Of a stretch of DNA of 64,000 nucleotides, positions 27,467 to 36,723 are shown piece after piece. The first letter of the stretch is position 1. Each line of letters starts with the position of its first letter. The translations under genes and the position numbers were made by a program. The DNA is from Formosa algae. GTDB taxonomy: Bacteria; Bacteroidota; Bacteroidia; Flavobacteriales; Flavobacteriaceae. Below the pieces are notes generated by a model, which saw only the letters and a program-made list of their open reading frames with translations, did not search any database and was not told the DNA's origin. Location of the stretch: contig NZ_LMAK01000075.1 in NCBI RefSeq assembly GCF_001439665.1, positions 1-64,000 of the forward strand, in the 5' to 3' direction.

Positions 27467-28567
27467 ATGAAAAACCACACCGTTTTAACTCTATTTACTT
27501 GTTTAGCCATTTTTGGTTTCACGAGTTGCACAAGCAGTGACGATACACCAAATGCACCTATTACTGTTATTATTGAAGGAGCAACAATAGCGCCTAATGT
27601 TGGCGGTGCTAACGAACCTAACCAAGTATATATAGACTTAAGTACCAATACTACCACAGAAGTTACACGCGATTCTTGGGACTTAGGCTTTTATTCTGGC
27701 TCAGATTTTAGAGTCTCTATTAACGGTTCTATTTATATGGCCACAGCAGCCCTTTCTGCAACAGACATAGATGCTGTAACCGAAGATGATGAAGAAATTT
27801 CTTCTTTAAAAACAAAAGTTGCTGTAGGAACTTTTGATGCCGAGAATACAGCTTATGTAGATTCGCCAGAGGGAGATATCACCGAAACTGCTATTGCTGA
27901 AGTTTCTAGTACAGATTCAGAAAATGCTGTGTATCTGGTTAATTTAGGTTATGAACTTTCAACAGAAGAACCTGCTTTAGGAAGTGTATCTGTGGGTGGT
28001 GAATCCAGAGGTTGGAAAAAAATTAAAATCAGTAGAGACGGTGACGATTACGTTTTACAATATGCCGACTTAAATGCGACTACACACGAGGAAGTTACAA
28101 TATCTAAAGATAGCGATTACAACTTTACCTTCTTTAGCTTCAATACAGAATCTATAGTAAATGTAGAGCCTACAAAATCGGAATGGGATTTAAATTTCAC
28201 CGTATTTACAAATGAAATTACGGGTTATGGATCTTATGGATACACAGATTTTGTTGTTAACAATTTAAAAGCAAATGCTAATGCTTACATCATAGACACG
28301 GCAGATGAAGATAACCCAACAACATTAACTTACGACACGTTTACTCTAGCAGATTTAAACACTACTTTATTTACAAGCGACCAACGAAATATTGGTAGCA
28401 GTTGGAGAAATGGCGGCGGACCAGACAGTTTGCCAACACTTAAAGATGATGTCTTTTACATTGTACAAGACGCAAACGGAAATTACTATAAACTAAAATT
28501 CTTAGCACTAACTAACGCCTCTGGAGTTCGTGGTTATCCTGAGTTTATTTATAGCCTTTTACAGTAA
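27467..28567 (+). CDS. HmuY-like heme-binding lipoprotein
   Basis: 366-aa surface lipoprotein. The signal peptide ends in a lipobox, FTSC (Cys21), followed by SSDD, a pattern favouring surface exposure in Bacteroidota. Two HmuY-like units can be seen: a YIDLSTNTTTEVTRDSWDLGFY segment (about 60-80) and a WDLNFTVFTNE segment (about 240). HmuY hemophores capture heme and pass it to the TonB receptor HmuR, matching the receptor gene directly upstream. Heme-ligand histidines are not obvious, so the ligand could differ. Confidence 0.82.
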   Translation: MKNHTVLTLFTCLAIFGFTSCTSSDDTPNAPITVIIEGATIAPNVGGANEPNQVYIDLSTNTTTEVTRDSWDLGFYSGSDFRVSINGSIYMATAALSATDIDAVTEDDEEISSLKTKVAVGTFDAENTAYVDSPEGDITETAIAEVSSTDSENAVYLVNLGYELSTEEPALGSVSVGGESRGWKKIKISRDGDDYVLQYADLNATTHEEVTISKDSDYNFTFFSFNTESIVNVEPTKSEWDLNFTVFTNEITGYGSYGYTDFVVNNLKANANAYIIDTADEDNPTTLTYDTFTLADLNTTLFTSDQRNIGSSWRNGGGPDSLPTLKDDVFYIVQDANGNYYKLKFLALTNASGVRGYPEFIYSLLQ

Positions 28568-28606
28568 AAACTAATCCATTATACAACCATTTAAAACATT
28601 CACACT

Positions 28607-29857
28607 ATGAAAAGAACTTTACAATTTTTATGCTTAATATGCTCCTGCACAACCATTTTTGCTCAAGAGACTGAAGTATCTTTAACTATGGCGCCAAGTT
28701 ACGCCAATACCATATATTACGATTTAGACACTAAAACCGTAACAAGTTTTACTGCAGATGCCTGGGATGTTGGATTTTTAAGAACCAGCGCAATGAGTAT
28801 GAGTATTCGAACAAATTCGTTAATTGAAGTCTTTGAAGCTTCAAACGACACAGACGATTGGGCAACTATAGACATCACTAATGAAGAAAATTGGACACCC
28901 TTATATAATGGTGATACAGATTGGACTTCTGGATCTATAGATAGAGGTTCTGCTACTTACGGCTGGGGAGAATACAACATTACAAATCATCATGTTACAG
29001 GGAGCATCATCTTCATTTTAAAATTTACAGATGGTACCTATGCAAAATTTATTAACGAAGATTTTTACGGAGGTTATACCTTTAGATATGCAACATGGGA
29101 TGGTTCTGCTTGGTCTGAAGACACTACTGAAACCATATTAAATACAGAAAATGAGAATAATCGATTTAATTATTATTCCATAAAAGAAGGCTCGAAAGTA
29201 GTTGCAGAACCTAATATGGATGCTTGGCATTTAGTATTTACTAAATATTACACAGATGTTGAGGATAATGAAGGAAATACTGTAAAATATCTTGTTACCG
29301 GTACCTTAATAAACGAAGGTCTAACTGTAGCCGTCAATGAAGAAGAAGAGGATACAGCAGACACCACAAATTTAACCTATTCTGAAGCCACAAACTCTAT
29401 TGGGTACGGCTGGAAATCTTTTAGTATGGATACGTTTTCTTATATCGTAGATGAAAACAAAGCCTATTATATTAAAAGTGAAGAAGGGTCTATTTACAGA
29501 TTAGTATTTACAAGCTTTGAAGGATCCGCTACAGGAAACTTAGCTTTTAAGTTTGATGATATTACAAATAGTTTAAGTATTGATGATGTGAATGAAAGCA
29601 TCAGTTTCGGAATATACCCTAATCCGTCTAGCGATAAAAAAATCAATTTAGTGTATGATGTAAACACACTAACGACAGATATTAACGAAGTAGAAATTTA
29701 TGCCATTACTGGGGCAAAAGTATTTAGTAGCACCTTAAAAAGCAATACAGGCTTTTACAATAAAGAGTTGCATTTAGAAAATCTACAAAGTGGTGTTTAT
29801 GTATTAAAGTTTACGTCTGGAACAACGTCTATTACTAGAAAACTTATCCTTAATTAA
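28607..29857 (+). CDS. HmuY-like protein with T9SS C-terminal sorting domain
   Basis: 416-aa exported protein: signal peptide (1-20, ending FAQ), HmuY-like region with the same architecture as the preceding lipoprotein (YYDLDTKTVTSFTADAWDVGF; WHLVFTKYYTD), and from about 335 a type A T9SS sorting domain (FGIYPNPSSDKK; SGVYVLKF; terminal ITRKLILN). It should be carried to the surface or released by the type IX system. Third gene of the receptor operon, with a terminator after it. It is a paralogue of its neighbour with a different delivery route. Confidence 0.85.
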   Translation: MKRTLQFLCLICSCTTIFAQETEVSLTMAPSYANTIYYDLDTKTVTSFTADAWDVGFLRTSAMSMSIRTNSLIEVFEASNDTDDWATIDITNEENWTPLYNGDTDWTSGSIDRGSATYGWGEYNITNHHVTGSIIFILKFTDGTYAKFINEDFYGGYTFRYATWDGSAWSEDTTETILNTENENNRFNYYSIKEGSKVVAEPNMDAWHLVFTKYYTDVEDNEGNTVKYLVTGTLINEGLTVAVNEEEEDTADTTNLTYSEATNSIGYGWKSFSMDTFSYIVDENKAYYIKSEEGSIYRLVFTSFEGSATGNLAFKFDDITNSLSIDDVNESISFGIYPNPSSDKKINLVYDVNTLTTDINEVEIYAITGAKVFSSTLKSNTGFYNKELHLENLQSGVYVLKFTSGTTSITRKLILN

Positions 29858-29882
29858 GGAGTTTTATTTTTTTGTTTGAGTT

Positions 29883-29911
29883 AAAAGCCACTCTTAAAGA
29901 GTGGCTTTTTT
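29883..29911 (+). terminator. Terminator of the heme receptor operon
   Basis: AGCCACTC (29886-29893) pairs with GAGTGGCT (29899-29906) around a TTAAA loop and is followed by six T. It can also serve the convergent carbonic anhydrase gene. Confidence 0.88.
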
Positions 29912-29926
29912 ATGTAATTAAAGACG

Positions 29927-30553
29927 TTAATCTAAATGATATATTTCCATAATATTGTGAAGGATAGCTTCAAAATCAATTTTTAAATCGATTAATTTTC
30001 CGGTATGCATATCGAATATCCATCCATGAACTTTAACTCCTCTAGAACGAATGGCTTTTTGAACGGCAGATGTTTTAATTAAGTTAACACATTGTTCCTG
30101 CACGTTTAACTCAATTAATCGATTATACCTTTTCTCTTCGTCTTCAATTTTATTTAATTCATCTGCATGAATACGGTAAACATCTCTAATATTTCTTAGC
30201 CATGGGTTTAACAACCCTAAATCTGCAGATTGCATAGCAGCTTTAACACCTCCACATCCATAATGTCCGCAAACTACAACATGACTTACTTTTAAATGAT
30301 CTACAGCATAATCTACAACAGACATCACATTCAAGTCGGTATTAGGTACCATATTTGCAATATTTCTATGTACAAATGCTTGTCCTAGCTCTAAACCCAT
30401 AAACCCTTCTGCATCTACTCGACTATCTGAACAGCCTATGTATAAAAATTCGGGTTTTTGTCCGTGGCGTAAATCTTCAAAATAATTTTCATTAGTTGCT
30501 AATTTATTTTTAATCCACTTCTCATTATTTTTAAAAACATTTTTTAATATCAT
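29927..30553 (-). CDS. Beta-class carbonic anhydrase
   Basis: 208-aa cytoplasmic zinc enzyme that interconverts CO2 and bicarbonate. Zinc ligands and dyad are visible: Cys-x-Asp-x-Arg in CSDSRVD (about 39-44) and His/Cys in CGHYGCGGV (about 96-104). The length is usual. The gene is preceded by an 8-bp inverted repeat (30589-30612) that could be an operator. Bicarbonate supply for carboxylases is the usual role. Confidence 0.95.
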   Translation of the reverse strand: MILKNVFKNNEKWIKNKLATNENYFEDLRHGQKPEFLYIGCSDSRVDAEGFMGLELGQAFVHRNIANMVPNTDLNVMSVVDYAVDHLKVSHVVVCGHYGCGGVKAAMQSADLGLLNPWLRNIRDVYRIHADELNKIEDEEKRYNRLIELNVQEQCVNLIKTSAVQKAIRSRGVKVHGWIFDMHTGKLIDLKIDFEAILHNIMEIYHLD

Positions 30554-30863
30554 ATCTTTTATCTTTAGTCTATTAGGTTATATATGTGAATACAATCTGA
30601 TTGAATTGTATTTATAAGTATTGAAATTTAAGCTTCTGTTTTTAATTTAACAACTCTATAACTGCCGAATTATAACTGTTAACTACCACTTTTAAATCGT
30701 AAAAATTACATTAAAATTTGATAGATGATTTTTGTATTAGACCAAGATAAATATAATTTTAAAACTTTTGAAGTCTAAAAATCTTATGATTTATTAAGGA
30801 AATAACTTAAAAATTTTGTAGAGTGTAAAACTAATGGCCGAAGACAACCAAACAATAGCATTA
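30554..30863. other. Intergenic region upstream of carbonic anhydrase
   Basis: 310 bases with a perfect inverted repeat AATACAAT (30589-30596)/ATTGTATT (30605-30612), loop of 8, about 36 bases before the carbonic anhydrase ATG. A single AGTCTAAA half-site is at 30772. No coding frame seen. Confidence 0.5.
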
Positions 30864-31160
30864 CTAGATGTGTCGTTCTGGAGGTGGAGACACAAGATCT
30901 AAATGTAATTCGGAGTATGTGTTTAAGTAAAAATTAAATGTATTGTCTTGATCAAGACAACTAAACAGACCATGTAAGTCTTTAGATGTGTTTATGCCTA
31001 AGCTTATCAATTTAACCGTTTCCTTACTATTTTCTTCTTCTGCTATATTATAAAACATAGACATATCGATATTATTTTCTAGTAAACTAACAATTGTTGG
31101 TGCCGTTATAAAAAGCACAAAAATTGCAGAAAATAATATGGATATAAAAGTTTTAGGCAT
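30864..31160 (-). CDS. Small hypothetical protein with N-terminal anchor
   Basis: 98-aa protein with one hydrophobic N-terminal segment (about 5-28), an acidic middle (EEENSKET) and a C-terminal tail SPPPERHI. It resembles small Flavobacteriaceae proteins with a VSLxxxxxDxSMFY core and a terminal SPPPE that, as I recall, lie beside carbonic anhydrase or SulP transporter genes. It starts 38 bases after batE, so may be read through from the bat operon. Function unknown. Confidence 0.6.
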   Translation of the reverse strand: MPKTFISILFSAIFVLFITAPTIVSLLENNIDMSMFYNIAEEENSKETVKLISLGINTSKDLHGLFSCLDQDNTFNFYLNTYSELHLDLVSPPPERHI

Positions 31161-31198
31161 GGATTATTAAGTAATAACTAAACTTAATGTAAAAGTAG

Positions 31199-31951
31199 TT
31201 ATAAAACTTTAATATCCGTGCTAGAAACCCAACCTGTTTTACCGTCAGATAACTTAATTTTTTTCCAATTGTTTACGGTATCAAGAACCTGAACCTTGGT
31301 CCCTTCGTGTAAGATAAATGCTTCTTGACTGCTTAAGTTCGGTTCGCTTTTAACCTGACTTTCTTGTACGAAAATAATTGCAGGATTATCTTTTTGAGTT
31401 AAATTATAATCATGGAACGCAAAAAATAACGTCAAGCATCCTATAAAAAAAACAATTATACTTGTAGTGAACGCGAATCGTTTTTTTGCAGTGTATTCAG
31501 CAAAGTAATAGCTAATAAATAATACCACAAATATAACAAACAACATTACTGTTGTTATGGCCCAACCATCAAAACTAAGAAAGCCAGTTACGTTCTTTAA
31601 GAGCTTAGTAAGCCCAACCTCCGGCACAACATCTATAGCATCAATAGTCATGTTTCGCGCATATGCAATATTGTTTTTTATATCGGTATCGTTTGGAGCT
31701 AGTTGCAATGCTTTTTCAAAATAATATACACTAGGCCCAACATGATTTAACTTGTAATGTGCATTTCCTAAATTAAAAAACAACTCACTAGACTGCAAAC
31801 CACTATCTAGAATAGTTTGATATTTATCTATAGCCTCTGCATATTTCCCTTGATTATAAAGTGTATTGGCTTGCTCGAAAACGGCCTCTTGATCTTGTGC
31901 AAAAGTTAGACTGCTTAACAACATCATTAGTATGTATAAAACTGTTTTCAT
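31199..31951 (-). CDS. batE: BatE: TPR and SH3-domain protein
   Basis: Exported protein of 250 aa. The start MKTVLYILMM gives a proper signal peptide (ending FAQ); an upstream Met (31972) would overlap batD and is less likely. TPR repeats lie at about 22-90, two membrane helices at about 125-150 and 160-180, and a bacterial SH3 domain at the C terminus (about 190-250, GWVSSTDIKVL). Last of the bat genes, one base after batD. Bat proteins are linked to aerotolerance and envelope stress in Bacteroides. Confidence 0.85.
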   Translation of the reverse strand: MKTVLYILMMLLSSLTFAQDQEAVFEQANTLYNQGKYAEAIDKYQTILDSGLQSSELFFNLGNAHYKLNHVGPSVYYFEKALQLAPNDTDIKNNIAYARNMTIDAIDVVPEVGLTKLLKNVTGFLSFDGWAITTVMLFVIFVVLFISYYFAEYTAKKRFAFTTSIIVFFIGCLTLFFAFHDYNLTQKDNPAIIFVQESQVKSEPNLSSQEAFILHEGTKVQVLDTVNNWKKIKLSDGKTGWVSSTDIKVL

Positions 31952-31952
31952 C

Positions 31953-33725
31953 TTAACGAATTTGTTTATCAATTAACGAAATAGTACTTGCCGCCTTATC
32001 AAAATCATGCTGCATTGTCTCCCGAGTAGATGGCGTATAACGTGCCAATTCACAACTTTCTAACAGAGATGTAAAATCTGAAACCACACTTGCATCGACT
32101 TGCTTATGTGTTAGTAATTCTTGTATTCTATCTTTACTAAACTCACTAGTTTCAATATTTAGTTTCGCCTTTAAATAATTATGTAATGCCTTTTCTAAAG
32201 CGATATAGAACGCTTCTTTATTATTTAATGCTTTTTTAGCCTCACTTAAATATTTCTTAGCAAGCTTATCGGCTTTACGTATTTTATTTCCAGTAACATC
32301 TGCATCTCTTACTGCTTTTTGTTTTCTAAAAACCATCGCTAACGGAATCATTAAAAACGGAACAATTAAAGATCCCCAAAACAATTTTGTTTTAAAGAAA
32401 TGTGATGAAGCAACCGGTTCTAAATTTGTTTTTGTTTTAATAAACGCAAAATGATCTTTATTTAACACTACAGCTTGCTTATTCTCTCCTGTTGTTGCAC
32501 TTGGCGTAGTAGCCGCAACATTATTAGGTCCTTGAGTAACATCAACAATAATCTCGTCTGAACTGATACGTTTATAAGATTCTGTTTTTACATCAAAGTA
32601 AGAGAATGAAATACTAGGTATAGGATACTTCCCTTTAAACTGAGGCACAACCGTATAACTATCGGAAATATCGCCTTGCATACCACTTAAATTGGTTCTT
32701 ACATTTTCGTTATGTTCTGGCTCGTAAACCTCTAGAGAACTTGGTAAAACCACTTGAGGTAATTCGAATAATTTTAAGTTACCGTTTCCTGATACTTGAA
32801 CATTTAAATCTAAAGATTCTGAAGCTTTTAATTCGGTTTTAGAAGTGGTCACTTTAAAGTCAAAATCTCCTACAGCTCCAGTGAAATCATCTGGTCGTCC
32901 ATTTTCAGGAAGTTGTCTCACATTTATAATACGTTCTCCTGCAGACACTGTTTTGTGAACCTGAGTCATTAATCGGCCTCCAAAAATGTCTCGTCTATTT
33001 GTTGCCACATCTACTGTAAGATCTAAACTTAAAGGCTCTATTTTAAGTTTTCCAGTTTTCTGAGGGTACAATACCGTTTTGCGTAATACGACATAACGAT
33101 ATGGCTCTCCTTCGTATGTTCCATTCTGAATTTTCAATCCTTTTATATCGATATTCTGACTCCAGAAATCGCTATACTTCGGACTATTAATTTCTCGCCA
33201 ATTACTAACTCCTGTTTCTGTAGAAACATACAGCTTATAGATTACAGTAATCGCCTCGTTTAAATATGGATTGGCTTTTGAAACCTCAGCAACCAAATGA
33301 ATGTTTTCTGATGCAATATAATCTGCATTATTACCGTCTTTTGGTTTAGACACTGCAGAAGTTACAGTAATTTTTGTAGGCGTAGTTTTATAAAGTTCGC
33401 CATCTATTTCTATAGTAGCTTGGTTTAAAGTGAAGCTTCCTTGACTTTTTGGGGATAAGAAATAAGAATATGTTTTCTTAAATTGAGACACACCATTAAC
33501 CCACGATTTACTAACCGATTGATTAGGACCACCCACGACTGTGAAATTAGAGAAGCTTGGCGGATTAAAATTATCGCCATCCTTATTCATTTCAAAATCT
33601 ACTCGTAATCGCTCATTAATACCCAGTTTAGTTTTACTCACTTTAGCTTCAAACTTAACCTGTGCAAAGGTTACGCTTGAGACCAGTAAAACTAAAACTA
33701 TACCTATGTGTTTAATACTTTTCAT
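31953..33725 (-). CDS. batD: BatD family protein
   Basis: 590-aa protein of the BatD/oxygen-tolerance family: signal peptide (1-22), a long periplasmic region of Ig-like beta domains (25-410), a single transmembrane helix (about 446-464) and a cytoplasmic helical tail (485-590). It sits between batC and batE in the canonical order. It may scaffold the VWA proteins BatA and BatB on the periplasmic side; this is inference from family and operon. Confidence 0.9.
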   Translation of the reverse strand: MKSIKHIGIVLVLLVSSVTFAQVKFEAKVSKTKLGINERLRVDFEMNKDGDNFNPPSFSNFTVVGGPNQSVSKSWVNGVSQFKKTYSYFLSPKSQGSFTLNQATIEIDGELYKTTPTKITVTSAVSKPKDGNNADYIASENIHLVAEVSKANPYLNEAITVIYKLYVSTETGVSNWREINSPKYSDFWSQNIDIKGLKIQNGTYEGEPYRYVVLRKTVLYPQKTGKLKIEPLSLDLTVDVATNRRDIFGGRLMTQVHKTVSAGERIINVRQLPENGRPDDFTGAVGDFDFKVTTSKTELKASESLDLNVQVSGNGNLKLFELPQVVLPSSLEVYEPEHNENVRTNLSGMQGDISDSYTVVPQFKGKYPIPSISFSYFDVKTESYKRISSDEIIVDVTQGPNNVAATTPSATTGENKQAVVLNKDHFAFIKTKTNLEPVASSHFFKTKLFWGSLIVPFLMIPLAMVFRKQKAVRDADVTGNKIRKADKLAKKYLSEAKKALNNKEAFYIALEKALHNYLKAKLNIETSEFSKDRIQELLTHKQVDASVVSDFTSLLESCELARYTPSTRETMQHDFDKAASTISLIDKQIR

Positions 33726-33748
33726 TTTAAATTCATTCTAAAAACAAA

Positions 33749-34627
33749 CTACCAATCTTTATCGGTTTTAATACGTTCACCTTTTTGTTTCTCAGCATTT
33801 ATCTTTTCTTGAACTTTCTGTTCCTGATTATTCATCGCTTCTAACAAGTTTTTAATTTGTTGTGGCGACATTTGTCCTTGCTGTGGCTTAGGTTGTTGCG
33901 GCTGCTCTTTTTTATTTTGATCACCTTCTCCTGGATCTTGCTTATCGTCTTTAGGCTTACCATCTTCATTTTCTTCTTGGTCACCTTCATCTTTATCTTG
34001 ATCGCCTTCGTCTTTTTTATCCTGATCCTGATCTTCGCCTTCGTCCTTTTTGTCTTGATCGTCCTGATCTTTGTTATCCTTATTCTGGTCTTGGTTTTGA
34101 TCTTGGTTATCTTGATTCTGATCTTTATTGTCTTCTTGATCATCCTCATTATTCTGGTTTTGATCTTCTTGCTCTTTTGCGCATTCTTTAGCTAAACCAA
34201 AATTATAACGCGTTTCCTCGTCTGATGGATCGTTTCTTAAGGCATTCTTATAAGCTTCTACCGCTTCTTTACATTTTTTATTCTGCATTAAAATATTACC
34301 AATGTTGTGAAAGGCTTTATGCTTTTCTGCACGATCGGTAGCTTTAGTTGCAGCCTCTTGTAAACGGTATAAAGACTCTTCAAAATTACCTTTTTTATAA
34401 TATGAAGTTCCTAAGTTGTAAATTCCAAAGATATTGGCTTGCTCCTCAGAAATTGCTTTTCTATATTCCATTTCTGCAGCGACATAATCTTCACCTTGAA
34501 TTTTCTCATTTCCTTCAAAAACAAAATTATTAGCTTGTCTTTTAGCCTCAATAAGTGCTTCATTATCATCTTGTGCAAAAGACGAAAATGTACATAATGT
34601 AATATAAATTAATACTAAACTTCTCAT
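33749..34627 (-). CDS. batC: BatC: TPR protein with Asp/Gln/Lys-rich tail
   Basis: 292-aa exported protein from MRSLVLIYITL, which gives a clean signal peptide (ending FAQ). An alternative ATG at 34681 overlaps the batB stop (ATGA) but adds a poor N-terminus. TPR repeats cover about 25-145. From about 153 to 235 the sequence is low-complexity, made of repeated DQNQDNQ, KDEGEDQDQDKK-like units, then a Q/P stretch and a basic C terminus. The tail length is likely variable between strains. Confidence 0.85.
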   Translation of the reverse strand: MRSLVLIYITLCTFSSFAQDDNEALIEAKRQANNFVFEGNEKIQGEDYVAAEMEYRKAISEEQANIFGIYNLGTSYYKKGNFEESLYRLQEAATKATDRAEKHKAFHNIGNILMQNKKCKEAVEAYKNALRNDPSDEETRYNFGLAKECAKEQEDQNQNNEDDQEDNKDQNQDNQDQNQDQNKDNKDQDDQDKKDEGEDQDQDKKDEGDQDKDEGDQEENEDGKPKDDKQDPGEGDQNKKEQPQQPKPQQGQMSPQQIKNLLEAMNNQEQKVQEKINAEKQKGERIKTDKDW

Positions 34628-34677
34628 AACATACTTATCAAAGTATCCGAATATTACTGATTTTTTAGCGTTTTCTA

Positions 34678-35715
34678 TCATAAGTTTTCGTTAAATAAGT
34701 TTAACTTCTTTAACCAGCCTGTCTTACGATCTAGTAAGAAAATATCTATAAATAAAAGCAAAATTGCTAAACCAACAAACCACTGAAATTGATCTTTAAA
34801 GTCGGCAAACTGCTTAGATTCAAATTCTGTTTTATCCATCCCGTTAAGAATGTCACGAATCTGATCTACAACCTCGCTTGTTTGTCTACCGTTTATATAT
34901 ACTCCATTCGCTTCTTCTGCAATATTTTGAAGCGTTTCTTCATTTAATCGAGTAATTACAGTTTCGCCATTGCTATCCTTTTTATAATTCATCACAATCC
35001 CATTTCGTTTTTCAGGAATTGGACCACCTTTTACATCTCCTACACCAATGGTAAAAATTCGTATACCTTCTTCTGCCGCTTCTTCTGCAACTTGTGCAGC
35101 AACATCGCTATGGTCTTCTCCGTCTGAGATAATGATAAGCACACGATTAGTTTGCTCGGCATCATCGTAATAGGTTTTGGCTAAGTTAATAGCTTCGTTT
35201 ATGGCGGTTCCTTGAGAAGACATCATGTCTGTATTCATATTCTGAAGGAACATTTTTGCCGAAGCGTAATCTGTTGTAATTGGCAATTGCGGAAATGCTT
35301 TTCCTGCATAAGCAATAATCCCAACACGATCACTCGCTAAATTATTAATAATTTGGGTGACAAGTTGCTTAGCTTTTTCTAATCTGTTTGGCGCAATATC
35401 TTCGGCCAACATACTTTTAGAAACATCGACAGCAAACACAATATCTACACCTTCTCATTTAACGGTTTCTAGCTTAGTTCCTACTTTAGGATTCACTAAG
35501 GCAATAGCTAATGCAGCAAATGCTAAACAGATAATAACAAGTTTTAAAACAGATTTAAATACCGAACGGTTCGGACTTAAACGCTTTAAAAGGGCTTTAT
35601 CTGCAAACTTTTTTTGAGTATGGCGTTTCCAAAGCTGAAGCACCAAATAGATGATGATAATCGCCGGAATGACACACAATGCCCAAAACCATATTTTTTC
35701 TTCTAATTGAAACAT
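34678..35715 (-). pseudogene. batB: batB, VWA-domain protein interrupted by an in-frame TGA
   Basis: One continuous reading frame encodes BatB (about 345 codons) except for a TGA at 35455-35457, codon 87. The N-terminal part has two membrane helices (about 8-28 and 53-74) and ends KLETVK; after the stop it resumes EGVDIVFAVDVSKSM, the MIDAS motif (Asp97-x-Ser99-x-Ser101), and runs through the VWA domain to a C-terminal helix. A single AGA to TGA change (Arg) would explain it. Neighbours are intact and tightly packed. It could be a true nonsense mutation, a sequence error or read-through; restart at GTG 35439 would lose both anchors. Confidence 0.85.
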
Positions 35716-35718
35716 CTA

Positions 35719-36723
35719 TTATATAAAACTTTTGAATATTGTAGATCTCAGTAAAATTTCAAGCAATAATAACATTCCCGCTAATAAAAGTAACGGACGG
35801 AATTTTTCTTGATAATTGTAATACTTAAACTCTTCAATATCTGTTTTTTCCAGTTTATTAATTTCTTCGTAAATCTCTTCTAACTTTTGGTTGTCTGTCG
35901 CTCTAAAGTATTTACCTCCTGTAACGTTAGCAATATCTTCTAAAAGCGCTTCGTCTATCTCGACTTGTACACGTCCGTATTGAAAACTTCCGTTAGGCAA
36001 AATACCAATAGGCGATAATGCCATTCCGTTAGATCCTAATCCGATAGTGTAGGTTTTAATACCAAACTCTACAGCCATTTCACTAGCAATTTTTGGATCT
36101 ATAAAACCCGAATTGTTAACACCATCTGTAAGCAAAATAATCACTTTACTTTTGGCTTTACTATCTTTTAATCGATTTACAGAGGTTGCTAATCCCATCC
36201 CTATAGCTGTTCCGCCTTCAATAATATTATTGTATTTAATATCGTCTAAAGAACGAAGCACAATACCTTTATCACTTGTAATAGGTGTTCTGGTATAACT
36301 TTCTCCAGCATATTCTACTAACCCAATTCTGTCGCTAGGACGTTCTTTAATAAAGTCTGATGCGACATCTTTTAAGGCTTCTAACCGGTTTGGTTTTAAA
36401 TCTTTCGCCAACATACTTGCCGAAACATCTATAGCCATTACAATATCTATACCTTTTGTAGTATTTGTTCTAGACGACACATCTACCGTTCTTGGTCTTG
36501 CCAAAGCAGTAATTAACAAGGCTAAGGCTAATAAACGTAGTGCAAATAAAAGATGTTTTAATTTTGGTAACCATGAATTAGTTACCTTAAACCCTTTAAT
36601 ACTCGACATTTTTAGCTCAGCATTCTGCTTGTTCTGCATAAAAACATACCATACTATTGCTAGTGGAAGCAATAATAGCAACCAGAATACCTCTTTGTTT
36701 AAAAATTCTATACCCTCAAACAT
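35719..36723 (-). CDS. batA: BatA: membrane VWA-domain protein
   Basis: 334-aa protein with N-terminal transmembrane helices (about 12-28 and 56-74), a VWA domain (about 90-290) with an intact MIDAS (Asp99-x-Ser101-x-Ser103, then Thr and Asp in later loops) and a C-terminal membrane helix (about 310-330). VWA proteins bind metal and protein partners and act with MoxR ATPases. The start overlaps the stop of the preceding gene by one base (TAATG), and batB starts 3 bases after the stop. Confidence 0.93.
   Translation of the reverse strand: MFEGIEFLNKEVFWLLLLLPLAIVWYVFMQNKQNAELKMSSIKGFKVTNSWLPKLKHLLFALRLLALALLITALARPRTVDVSSRTNTTKGIDIVMAIDVSASMLAKDLKPNRLEALKDVASDFIKERPSDRIGLVEYAGESYTRTPITSDKGIVLRSLDDIKYNNIIEGGTAIGMGLATSVNRLKDSKAKSKVIILLTDGVNNSGFIDPKIASEMAVEFGIKTYTIGLGSNGMALSPIGILPNGSFQYGRVQVEIDEALLEDIANVTGGKYFRATDNQKLEEIYEEINKLEKTDIEEFKYYNYQEKFRPLLLLAGMLLLLEILLRSTIFKSFI

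Noticed and set aside
33841-34149. Lys/Ile-rich 102-aa frame on the minus strand in another phase of batC
   Set aside because: A frame-shifted reading of the same repeat tract, with no domain and no independent support.
33900-34160. Short repeated units suggesting a CRISPR or minisatellite
   Set aside because: The repeats are irregular coding repeats for the BatC acidic tail; no uniform spacer pattern.
33857-34195. Open frame for a 112-aa extremely hydrophobic protein on the plus strand inside batC
   Set aside because: It is the mirror of the Asp/Gln/Lys-rich low-complexity tail of BatC; such codons read backwards give Ile, Leu, Val and Phe. No start context or family.
35455-35457. TGA in batB as a recoded sense codon or selenocysteine
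   Set aside because: Other genes here, including batB itself, end normally in TGA; the site expects Arg, and no selenocysteine insertion element was seen.
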